From Aptenodytes patagonicus (Eukaryota > Chordata > Aves > Sphenisciformes > Spheniscidae), in assembly GCF_965638725.1 (NCBI RefSeq), contig NC_134975.1, positions 2,740,179 to 2,804,178 on the forward strand: a stretch of 64,000 bases of DNA. Direction: 5' to 3'. Below the pieces are notes generated by a model, which was not told the origin of the DNA, did not search any database, and saw nothing but the letters and a program-made list of their open reading frames with translations. This document shows positions 16,911 through 39,189 of this stretch, in pieces (position 1 is the first letter of the stretch; each line of letters begins with the position of its first letter). A program made the position numbers and the translations under genes.

Positions 16911-17720
16911 GGCGAACGGCGGCGGCTCCGGCTGGCGCTCCTGGGGGGGGGGGCCCGGCTCCGGGTCCGGCTCTGGGCGGCGGCGCGGGCAGGCGGTGGC
17001 GGCGCAGGCGCGGGCGGGCAGGGCCGTGGCTCCGGCGGCGGCGCTGCGGCGGGCTCGGGGCTCGGCGCGGCCTCGCTCCCACAATGCCCCGCGCGCTCGT
17101 GAGCGGCGGCGCCCAGCGCTGGTGACGCAGCAAAATACCCGCCGCGCCGCCTCCCGCCGCCGCCGCTGCGCATGCGCGCCCTCCGCGTGCGGGCTCCTGC
17201 GCGCGGGGCCGCCCGCCCCGCCCGCGCAGGCGCCGCCCGCGCCCCGCCCCTCCCACCCGCGCGCCCGCTCCCTCCTCCCTTCTAGCAGCTTCTCGCCGCG
17301 CAGGCGCGCTGCGACCGCCCGCCCCGGGGCGGGGCCGGCGGTTGCCGCGGCGACGGGGCAGCCCAGGGGCAGCCCAGGGCCGGCGGGGCGGGCCCGGGCC
17401 TCGGCCGGCTCCTCGCCGGCACGGCCGGAGCGCAGCCCCTCCGGCTCCCGCGGCCCCGGGCGGGCCCGTCCCGGGGCCTTGTCCTCGCACGGGCCCCATC
17501 CCGCACGGGATCGTTTTTACCCTCTCGGGCCCGCCCAGAGCCGCCTGCACCGGCGGGTTTCGGGCCCACGCCCCAACCTGCGGGAGCACGTTGCTGCCTG
17601 GCAGGGCAGAGCCCAGCGCGGGCCGGGGCGGCCTTCGTCCAGCGCCTGTTGCAGAGCCTGTGCTGTGTCGCCATGCCGGCCCCGAGCCCCCGGCACCGCC
17701 GCAGAGAAGGACGCTGGTGC
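16911..17720 (-). promoter_or_regulatory. PTGES3 promoter CpG island with NRF1 palindrome
   Basis: A CpG island spanning roughly 16400-17700 covers exon 1 and the upstream region. A perfect NRF1-type palindrome TGCGCATGCGC is at 17167-17177. There is no TATA box. The 5' UTR probably includes the proline/alanine-coding-looking sequence just upstream of 16911, but the start site cannot be fixed by eye. Confidence 0.65.
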
Positions 17721-19090
17721 TAGGCCTTCCCCGGAGCACATGCCTCACCGAAAAAAGAGGCGGCTTTGCCCAGCAGACGCGGAGTGATTCACGCCAAAGG
17801 CATCTCGGCTCATCGCAAGGAGCACGGACGCTGCTCCCAGTGAGCGGCACTTGGGAACGCCAGCCCCCGCCCGCCAGCCGAGCAACCGGATCCTAAAACC
17901 CGGGGCCAAATCAAAGGTTAAGTCCTGCTCATGCGGGCAGTCGGGAAAGAGCACGGGGGAATTGAGCATGGTACCGATGAAAACTCAGCTCTGCACCGAG
18001 CAGACGGGGCCTCTCCAGGCCTCCCTCCTGCCCGTGGCCTCTGAATTCAACCTCTCGGAGCTGGAAGCTGCTCCGAAATCCCATTGCTGCTCCCTGGGCC
18101 AGCAGCTCTCCAGTTTCTTTATTAAAACTGTCGAGACACCACTGCGCAAGCCTCCCACTCAATCCCTCCGACTCGGGCTTGGCTGCAGCCATCCTCCCCC
18201 ACGGCCCCTCGCGCTGCCGGCCCCCGGCAGGCGGGAGCTCTGCCCGCCGGCCCTGGCACCGGCAGGCTGCCTGGTAACGAAGGGCTCCCAGCCGGCATCG
18301 CCCGCTTATTTCCTCTCGGGCTTCTCGCTGGCTGCCTGCGCTGCCATGTCGCTCATCAGCTTTAATGAGCTGTTCCAGAGGCCAGTTTTTATGGCACAGG
18401 GGAGAAAAAATGCTGCTAAACGACAGCAAGGTGCCCATTTTCCCAGCTCCAGCCTCTGCATTTCGTGAGGCTCGGGGCTGCGGGTGGGCAGATGTCAGCT
18501 CGCTCCCCTGCGAGTGGGGGGAGACTGTCCGTGAGCAAACAGCAGCTTTCTGGGTAAGCACAGGCTTCCCGTGGGCCCGACCAAGCGCAGCCCCTTCTGC
18601 CACTCGGCCCTGCCGCACCGCACGAACCCAGCAAGGTTGAAAAGGCAGGACTGAACCCGGCCAAGCCTCAGCCTCCCTTTGGATCAGGCTGGAAGATGTG
18701 CGATGCCCCAATCCATCCCTGTCCCACGGCTGCAGGGAAGCGAGGGAGAAGCCCACGGTCACTGAACGGACCCCCCCCCCCGGGGAGATGAAGGAGGCGA
18801 CACCCCACAGTGGACTCCTCGCCTCCCATCTGGGACCTCCCGCCACCTACGGAGGGAGACTGCCTAGGCTGAGCCCAGCATCCCAGTCACGGTGCTGACT
18901 CTGGGGCTTGCGGCCAGCCGACCTTCGGGTCAGGAAGGAAATGAGGGAACGGGCAGGTGTTCTTCCGCTGGGGCGGGACGGGACAGGGTATCGGGGCTGA
19001 GATCTTCCCGGGAGGAAGGCTCCACCCTGGGGCCTCGGCTACCAGGGAGGGGAGAGCAGCAAAGCCAACACGGGGCAGAAAGTGTTCACC
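17721..19090. other. Intergenic between PTGES3 promoter and NACA 3' end
   Basis: About 1.4 kb of moderately GC-rich sequence. I found no coding exon, repeat family or RNA gene. The open frames on both strands have no domain-like content. Confidence 0.6.
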
Positions 19091-19107
19091 AACAATAAGC
19101 CACAACT

Positions 19108-19113
19108 TTTATT
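19108..19113 (-). terminator. NACA polyadenylation signal AATAAA
   Basis: The plus strand tttatt gives AATAAA on the NACA strand, 85 bases after the stop codon. The 3' UTR is about 110 bases, AT-rich, ending near 19090. Confidence 0.85.
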
Positions 19114-19197
19114 AATTGATAGAAATAGTACAAATTTTAAATTTAGTTGCATTTTGCTCTTCTCTGAAACACCAAAAAAGGCTCCTCCCTCTGGCAG

Positions 19198-30166
<10,969 letters not shown>

Positions 30167-30620
30167 CCGAGCGGCTGGAGGCGCGACTTCCGGGAGGACG
30201 AGCACTTCCGGGGTAGGGGGCAGCGCCCCGCGGCCCGCCCCGCCCCAACGGCCGCGCTCCACCGTTCCGGGCCCCGTCCGGCCCGGGCGGCGGCAAAGGG
30301 GCCGGGGCGGGGCCGGGACCCCAAGCCGTGGGGCAGGGACGGCCGTGGAGACGGAGCTGGGGCCCCTCCGGGTGCGGGGCTGAGACGCCATGAACGTGGA
30401 GCCCGGCCCCGGCTGTGGGGCAGGGACCCCCCCCCGGTGCCAGCAAGGGCGCCGTGGGCAGGGGCACAGAGTACGGGGCACAGCGACCCCGTGGCTGCGG
30501 GGCAGGGGCAGGACCCCCAGCTCCTCCCCGCCGGGCCGGGCCGCGGACGCAGCCCCCGGGCCCTGGCCCCCTCCCACCTCGGCGCATCCCGGGGCGCAGG
30601 CACGCAGGTGGCCGGAGCCG

Positions 30621-30626
30621 TTTAAT
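30621..30626 (-). terminator. PRIM1 polyadenylation signal ATTAAA
   Basis: The plus strand tttaat reads ATTAAA on the PRIM1 strand, 234 bases after the stop codon. The interval 30216-30610 to the NACA promoter is GC-rich spacer with nothing recognised. Confidence 0.7.
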
Positions 30627-30859
30627 GGTCTTTGCATAGAAAAGGTACAAAATGTGGGAAGGGCCCGTGTGGGGCCCATGGGGAGCGGGGCAGGGAGCTG
30701 GCACGGTTTGGCCCCTGGCTGTCGGGCTCCCTGCTCCAAGGCACCAGGACCCCCGCGGCTGGCAGAGGCAGCGATGGCGGAGGTGGCGATGGCAGCCGGT
30801 CCCCCAGCGGCCCCGCGGCAAGGACTGGGGCTGCCACCGCGGCCCCTGGCAGCGAGGCC

Positions 30860-33567
30860 TCAGAAGTCTCCTTGAAGGTCTGCAAAGAGGAGAAATGGGA
30901 AGTTTTACAGAAAAAGAAGAGCAGTTTCTCAGAGACAGGGTGTCCCCCCCCTTTCGGGGTCCCCCAGCCGGCTGCATCCTTGCCTGGCACTTACCACTTC
31001 TCCGGAGCAGCTCTCCCCTCCGGGCGCGCTCCATCTCCTCCACAAACTGCTCAAAGACCCGCACGTAGGGTGCCAGGCTCGTCTTCTTGTAGTCTGGAGG
31101 ATTTGGGGAGCTGAGCAGGAGCGGGAGCAGGCAGTGGGGACCCCCCGTGCCCCGGCCCCAGCCCCACTCACCCCGCACACGGCGCTTTGGCTCCGTCTCC
31201 CCACCATCCTCCTGCTCCCCGTCATCACCGGCTGCATCCAGCTCGTGGCACAGGGAACTGCAGGAGATGGTGGGACGTGGTGGGGGACTGCCGGCACAGC
31301 CGGGACCCCCTGTGCCACCAGCCCCGCTCATGTACCTGATGGTGGGGACAGCGAACGGGTCGAACTGGTCCAGCCTCCGCAGATCCAGCGGCACCGAAAT
31401 GCGACCTGCAAGAGAGGGGAGTCACCGCTGGGGGTGCCTGGCCCTGGGGGTCCCCGTGGGGTGCCGCCCCTGCAGGCGGCCAGACCCACCTGTTTTGGGA
31501 TGGACGCTGAAGGGGCTCTTCAGCAGATGCCCGACGCCTTTGCTGACGTTGATGTCGAGGCGGGGGAAGCAGTACTGCAGCATGATCTCCCAGTCCGCGT
31601 AGCATGGCGTGCTCCTCCCGCTCCCCGCTGCCTGCTGTGGGGACAGGCAGGTCAAGGGGCAGCGGGGCGGGCAGCAGCGCCCAGCCTCCCCACCCGGGGC
31701 AGCTCCATGGCCACTCACCCGTGTCCGCTCCATCCTGCCCTTCAGCAGCTCCCAGCGCTGCACCGAGTCCCGCTTCTTGGGGAACTCGCCCTGCAGCGGC
31801 TCACGGTGCTGTGGCTGGTGGTCAAGGCTGATCACGGACACTGCCGACCCCTTTCCCCCCACACAGACCCTCCCTCCGGACCCAGCACAGCACCAAGCGG
31901 CACAGCAGGGCCGCTCCAGGAAGGATATCCTCCGGGACGAGGGCCAGCACCTTGTCCCAGCTCTCTGGGCTGCCCAGGATGTCCTGGCCCACCAGCGCGT
32001 ACGCCTCAAAGTACTTCTCCACCACGCTGACCGACCGCCTGCGGAGCAGCAGGGAGAGGCTCAGCGCCCCGTGGCCAGTGGCTGCGGGGGCCAGGCAGGG
32101 GGGTCCCCACCGACCTGATGAAGGGGTGGACGGGCTCGGAGAGGATCACCTTCTTCACGGTCTCCGCTCCGCCCTGAGGGGACAGAGGCAGTCAGCCTGG
32201 GGGGGTGGGCAGGGGGTGCCCAGCCCCCTGTGCACCCACCTTCACCAGGGTTAGGTACTCCACGGTGGCCGCCCGTAGCGCCGGGGACCACTTCCGCACC
32301 GCATCGTCGCACACCCAGCAGTGGACGCCCCTCCGGCCCGAGTATACCCACAGGCGATGCTTCATGCCCAGGTCCTCTGCAGGGGGAACAGCTGGGCTGC
32401 AGGAGCACGTCGGGACGTGCTGTGGCATCCGCCCAAGCCTGGCAGTGCTGCAAACCCCGCTGAGCACCAGTGCAGTCTCCACTCCCCCCCAGCCCCATGA
32501 GAGCACTGTCCCGGCACCCCCTTTGCGGTCTGGGCGTTGCTGCGGGGCAGACCATGGTCTGGACTCGTCCCCGGTGCACGAGGACGGGGGCCACGCAGGT
32601 CCCTGAGACCCTCACCCATGAGTGCGCGGTCGATGATGCGGACGGCAATGGTCATCAGGGTCCAGCACTTGGAGCAGATCTCAGCTGAGCTGGAGGCAGA
32701 GCACGGCGGGTCAGGCTGCTGCTCCGTGCCCCCACGGCCCCCTCCCAGCCCCCTATTCCAGCTCGTGCCATGAAAACCCCTGGGAACCTGCAGCACATCC
32801 GGACGTCGTCGTAGTCCGTCATGTCGATGTCAAAGACCAGCTCCTTCTCCTGCGGCTGGAAGGCCCCCAGGTGCACCGTGTTGTGCTGGTTGGGCTGCGG
32901 GATGGGACGGGCTCAGCCCCGGCCAGGGACCCCGTGAGTTGGGGGTTGCGTCCCCCCGGGGCCGGCTGGCGCCTGCGCTCCAGTTGGGGTGCCCAGATGG
33001 GAGCAGGACTCACCCGGTGGGAGTAGACGGCCCCGATGTCGATCTTGTAGGGGTTGGTCCTCTGCAGTTCCCGCTCCAGCTCCTGGGGGCTGCCAAAGGA
33101 CTGGAAGCGCACGTAGACGTCGTCCCGCAGCGTGAAGGAGAACTCCCGCAGCTGGAAGTAGTTCTTCACCACTGCGGGGGCACGGGCGGGTTGGGGGGGG
33201 GGTGTGTGTGTGTGTGCAGCCCCAACACTGCCTTGAGGGCCCGGGCCCCTCCCGCGCGTTTCCCCCAAGCCCCCTCACTGCACTCCTGAGCCCCCCCATC
33301 ACAGGGGCCCCCAGCCCCCCCATTCCCTGCACCCCCCGGACTCCCCGGACCCCGGTCAGTGCACCCACGCTGCCGCCGCCGCCAGCCCCAGCGCCCCCGG
33401 GACGCCCCCACGTGCCGCGGGACCCGGTATCGCAGCCCCCGGCGGTGCCCCCCGCCCCGCTCACCGCCGCCGTAGCCGAGCCAGCGGCCGTAGGCGCCGT
33501 GCGGGAAGAGCCGCCGGTAGAAGACCGGGAGCAGCTCAGGCAGCGCCGCCGGCTCGAACCGCGCCAT
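30860..33567 (-). CDS. PRIM1: DNA primase small (catalytic) subunit
   Basis: The catalytic subunit of primase in the DNA polymerase alpha-primase complex, which makes RNA primers in the nucleus. Thirteen coding exons: 33465-33567, 33014-33171, 32788-32894, 32616-32689, 32240-32376, 32115-32173, 31929-32038, 31719-31810, 31490-31634, 31336-31405, 31172-31257, 30995-31093 and 30860-30879. They total 1,260 nt, or 419 aa (human 420). Metal-binding Asp109 and Asp111 lie in [13 protein letters not shown]. The zinc cysteines are 121, 122, 128 and 131. [12 protein letters not shown] is in exon 5. The third catalytic Asp is in [11 protein letters not shown] (about 307). The protein ends DLQGDF. Twelve introns' phases agree. 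The intron between exons 7 and 8 has AT-AC ends and U12-type signals; the others are GT-AG. The start is the ATG giving [13 protein letters not shown]. Confidence 0.95.
31811..31928 (-). other. Putative U12-type AT-AC intron of PRIM1
   Basis: 118 nt between PRIM1 exons 7 and 8. The 5' splice site reads GAGG then ATATCCTTC, nearly the U12 consensus ATATCCTTT. A branch-site-like CCTTGAC has its A at 31822, 11 bases from a terminal AC at 31811-31812. Splicing here joins ...LVPE to [10 protein letters not shown], aligning residue for residue without gaps to human LVPETIHDELQQSF. No GT donor at or near this boundary preserves the reading frame and homology. Confidence 0.82.
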
Positions 33568-34354
33568 GGCGGGAGGGAGGCGGCGGGAAGCGGCGGGGAC
33601 GGGCGCCCGGGGGCCGCCGGGAGCTGTAGTCCGGCCCCGGGGCGCGAGGGTCGGGGGGGGGAGCGGGGACGGGGAGGAGCGGGGACGGGGGCTACGCGCG
33701 GTTCGGGACACGCGAGGGAGGGCGCAAAGCACCGGGGGGGCCCGGGGGAGTCCGAGGGGTGCCCGGGGTCCGGGGGGGGGGGGGGGGTCCCTGGGTCCGG
33801 AGTGGCAGCGCAGGGGTGCGGGAAACCCCCGGGCGCTGCCCCGCTCCGGGTCAACGATTCGCCGGTGGCCGCACGGCTGCGACCGGACCCGACCCGGCTG
33901 CTGCCGGAGCGGAGCCCCGGGGCCGACGCAGAGCCCGCGGCAGAGCCCGCAGCCCCGGGGCCGGACGCCCCGCGCACTCGAGGCGGCAGCACCGCGACGG
34001 CACCGAACTCGGGACGGGCGGGGGCGACGCCCTCAGGGGCAGACGGCGGGGGCGGTCCGGGCTGGGGGGGGGGGGGGGGGCGCGGCCGCCCCCGCAGCCC
34101 GGTCGCGCCCGGCGGCCCCGCGGCCCCGCGGTCTCTCTGCGGTCATTGCGCAGGAGCTGCTCCCGAGCCCGCGGCCGCGCTAATTAATCATTGACAGCGG
34201 CCGCTCTAATTAATCATTGACAGCGGCCGCGCTAATTAATCATTGACAGCGGCGCCGCGGGCAGGACCAAGGTCGGGCCGGAGCCGCTCAGCCGTCGTGC
34301 CCGCTGCGCTCCCGGTCCCTGTCCCGTTCCTGGCCCCGGTGCCGGTGCCCGAGG
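33568..34354. promoter_or_regulatory. Bidirectional CpG-island promoter between PRIM1 and the first SDR gene
   Basis: The two start codons face away from each other, 787 bp apart, in one GC-rich island. On the PRIM1 side, E2F-like ggcggga sites occur near 33581. A string resembling the ZNF143 core (ACTACAGCTCCC on the minus strand, 33619-33630) fits a cell-cycle gene. A G-run of about 18 bases lies near 33771-33787. On the SDR side lie three AT-rich 26-bp repeats, listed separately. No TATA box was seen for either gene. Confidence 0.65.
34170..34249 (+). repeat. Three 26-bp tandem repeats with HNF1-like sites
   Basis: Three near-identical units (taattaatcattgacagcgg plus a NotI-like gcggccgc) start at 34181, 34207 and 34233. 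Each contains attaatcattgac (34183-34195, 34209-34221, 34235-34247), matching 10 of the 12 fixed bases of the HNF1 consensus GTTAATNATTAAC. They form an AT-rich cluster in an otherwise GC-rich promoter, 105-185 bp upstream of the SDR start codon. HNF1 binding is inferred. Confidence 0.8.
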
Positions 34355-36328
<1,974 letters not shown>

Positions 36329-36499
36329 GGCAGGGACATGGCACAGGCAGCCAACAGGCAGCAGTAGCCAGAGCCCGGCAGCGCAGGGTGGGATCCAGCA
36401 TCGCCCACAGCTGAGGCCGTGCCAATAGGTTCCTGAATTTCTAACTCAATGTATGTCTCACAACCCGCTGTCCTCTGCTAGCAGACTGGTTTGCTTCTG

Positions 36500-36505
36500 A
36501 ATAAA
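36500..36505 (+). terminator. Polyadenylation signal AATAAA of SDR copy 1
   Basis: AATAAA lies 172 bases after the stop codon on the gene strand. Beyond it, 36510-37380 is intergenic with no gene or repeat recognised. Confidence 0.75.
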
Positions 36506-37381
36506 GACAACTCCTCCTCCCTGCCTGGCAGGGCTTGGTTTCAGCCTCGGCTGGGGCTGCGGCACTGAGGCCGTGTCCCTGCTCCTCCAACAGCACCAGC
36601 ACTGCTGCCAGCCGTGCCATGCCATGCCACGGGAGCTCCCAGGGTCTCTGGTCGTTCCCCTGAGTGCCTGCTCCATGCAGGGTCCAGCCCCCGCTGGGAT
36701 GCAAGAGCTGCACCCGCCCGAGCTGGCGCTCCAGGAGTTAACACACGTGAATAAAAACCAGACCTGTACAAACCTAGGCAGATTTCCCTCTGGGCACAGG
36801 GCTGGGCAGCCTCTGGATGAGTCCTCCTCCTCAGTGCCCCTCGGGCATCCCGAGCAGCGCCTGCTTCTCTGCGTGGCTCTGCAGACCCCCAGCACCCAGT
36901 CAGTGTAGGCTGCCCCACCCCAGCAAACCATGCCCGGGCACCGCTGTGGCTGGGGACACCCCTTTGCCTGTGTCCAGGCTCATCCCAGCAGCTTTGCTGC
37001 CTCCTCATGCAGGGCCGGTCCCAGGGTGAGGGGACGAAGCCACCGGACCAAAGCCGGGCAAGCGCAGTGCAGCCAGTGAGAGGGGGAAGTCCAGGGCCGG
37101 GTGCTGCTGACCGTGTCTGGAGAGTTCAGCCAAATCCAGCTCTGTGGGGCGACTGGATTCACCCTGCCAGCACAAACAGCCATTAAAGGCCAAAGCAGAG
37201 CTCCAGGCACACAGACCTGTGTTGCGTGAAGCTGTGAATTGCAATTGAGAGATGCAAAACTTTCTCCAGGTGCTGGTGCAATCCTGCCTCTCCTCCGGCA
37301 TGTCCCAGAGCAACCTGGCACCTGGCTCTCCCACCAGCACTGCCCAATGCATGGGCTGGGGCTGGTCCTCCACACCAACCT

Positions 37382-37447
37382 CTATATATATGGCACAAAT
37401 GCGGACAGCACAGAAGGCTGTCACTGAGCCAGTGCCGGTGCCCGAGG
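37382..37447 (+). promoter_or_regulatory. TATA-type promoter of SDR copy 2
   Basis: A TATA box (ctatatatat, 37382-37391) lies 57-66 bases upstream of the start codon of the second SDR gene, implying transcription start near 37415. This differs from the GC-rich promoter of copy 1. Sequence identity between the two genes begins only 16 bp upstream of the ATG (37432 here, 34339 in copy 1). Confidence 0.65.
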
Positions 37448-39094
37448 ATGTGGCTGTACCTGGCGGCGGTGCTGGCGGGGCTGTACCTGCTGCGCCGCTG
37501 GCACCGGGAGCGGCAGATGGTGCCGAGGCTCTCGGAGAAGTACGTGCTGATCACGGGCTGTGACAGCGGCTTCGGGAACCTGCTGGCACGGCAGCTGGAT
37601 GCGCGGGGGCTGCGGGTGCTGGCTGCCTGCCTGACCGAAACAGGGGCTGCGCAGCTGCGGGCAGCCACCTCACCGCGGCTGCAGACCGTCCTCCTGGACG
37701 TCACCTCCAGCCAGAGCATCGCCACCGCCACCGCCTGGGTCCGGGAGTGTGTGGGCAACCAAGGTACGATGGGGCAGCTGCCCCCATCATTGTCCCTATT
37801 GTCACACCTGCTGGCCCTCCTACCGCTCTACCAACCTGTGCCGGCACAGCTGGTGCCGGAGCAGGGCTGTGGGCAGGGGAGCTCACCCCGTCCCACTTCC
37901 CCAGGTCTCTGGGGGCTGGTGAACAATGCGGGGACCGCCATCCCCACCGCCCCTAACGAGTGGCTGACCAAGGACGACTTCGTCAAGGTGCTGGACGTCA
38001 ACCTGGTCGGCCTCATCGAGGTGACACTGAGCCTCCTACCCCTGGTGCGGCGGGCACGGGGCCGGGTGGTCAATGTGGCCAGTGTGATGGGCCGGCTTGC
38101 CTCCTTTGGGGGGGCGTACTGCATCTCCAAGCATGGCGTGGAGGCCTTCTCCGACACCCTCAGGTACAGTGGTGATGGCCACCAGTGACCCCCGGTGCTC
38201 CCCTGCGCCGGGGCTTGTCCGGCAGGCGGGCACGCGTTGGCAGGTGCAGGCATGCCAGGCGGCTCTGCCCCACTTCCTCCACGCAGGGTTTTATGTTGCA
38301 CCCAGTTACATCCTTCCCTGTAGAGGAGAACAGCAGCGAGCCAAGGTGGGGGCTTGTGAAATACCGACACAGTCGTGCACAGGTTGGGAAACCAGGGCAC
38401 AGCTGGAGCAGCAGTTGTGCAACCAGAGGAAGGGTCTCGAGAAAGCCTTGAGGAAGGAGAGGGCTCCCCTGCACCCACCCAGGGGATGATGGGGTGCCCA
38501 GGGGGGGTCATGGGCTCCCCCTCACCCTGTGCGGCTCTGTCCCCCCCAGCCCTTGCTCGGCTCGGGACGGCGGCTCTGTCCGCAGGGCTGACAGCTCCTC
38601 TCCGGCCAGGCGCGAGATGCGCCCCTTCGGGGTGCAGGTTTCTATCATTGAACCCGGTGGCTTCCGGACGGGGATGATTGACCCCGCGACAGTGGTGAAG
38701 GGCTTCAAGCACCTCTGGGAGCGGCTCCCAGCAGAGACCCAGGCAGCCTACGGACACCATTACCTGGAGACCTGTGAGTACATCCTCATGTGGCACTGGC
38801 ACTCCCTGGTGACCCCACCACCGCTGGCATGCCGGGCCGGGCTGACCCCCCTCTGTCCACCCAGATGCCAAGAGCACCTTCCTGCTGCACCGCCTGAGCA
38901 GCTCCCGCCTGTCCCACGTCACTGGCGTCATGGTGCATGCGCTGCTCGCCCGCTTCCCCCGCAGCCGCTACGCGGCCGGCTGGGACGCCCGGCTCGCCCT
39001 CCTGCCGCTCAGCTACTGCCCGGCCTGGCTCACCGATGCTGCCATCGGCCTCTTCCTGCCTATCCCAGCTGGGGGGATGCCCACGCACCGCTGA
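37448..39094 (+). CDS. RDH/HSD17B6-type short-chain dehydrogenase, copy 2 (divergent C-terminal half)
   Basis: Four exons, 37448-37763, 37905-38163, 38610-38773 and 38865-39094, with the same exon lengths (316, 259, 164) and phases as copy 1 except a longer last exon. They total 969 nt, or 322 aa. Exons 1-2 are nearly identical to copy 1, with anchor [23 protein letters not shown] and NNAG. The catalytic motif [10 protein letters not shown] retains Tyr177 and Lys181. From the middle of exon 2 on, the copies diverge: exon 3 reads [20 protein letters not shown]. The tail ([20 protein letters not shown], then [11 protein letters not shown]) lacks the usual PKPA ending. The C-terminal half forms the substrate pocket in this family, so substrate preference probably differs (inference). 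Confidence 0.87.
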
Positions 39095-39164
39095 GGATGG
39101 CCGCCGGACCGGGGATGTGGACACAGTACCCACGGGCACCCGCTCGCCTTGGGCCCCTGTTAAT

Positions 39165-39176
39165 TTGCTCAATAAA
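39165..39176 (+). terminator. Polyadenylation signal of SDR copy 2
   Basis: gctcaataaagc holds AATAAA about 75 bases after the stop codon, giving a very short 3' UTR. Confidence 0.75.
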
Positions 39177-39189
39177 GCTGGTGCAAAGC

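Noticed and set aside
16255-17850. Long overlapping frames on both strands at the PTGES3 island
   Set aside because: Arg/Ala/Pro/Gly-rich products of CpG-island sequence. The real content is PTGES3 exon 1 and the promoter.
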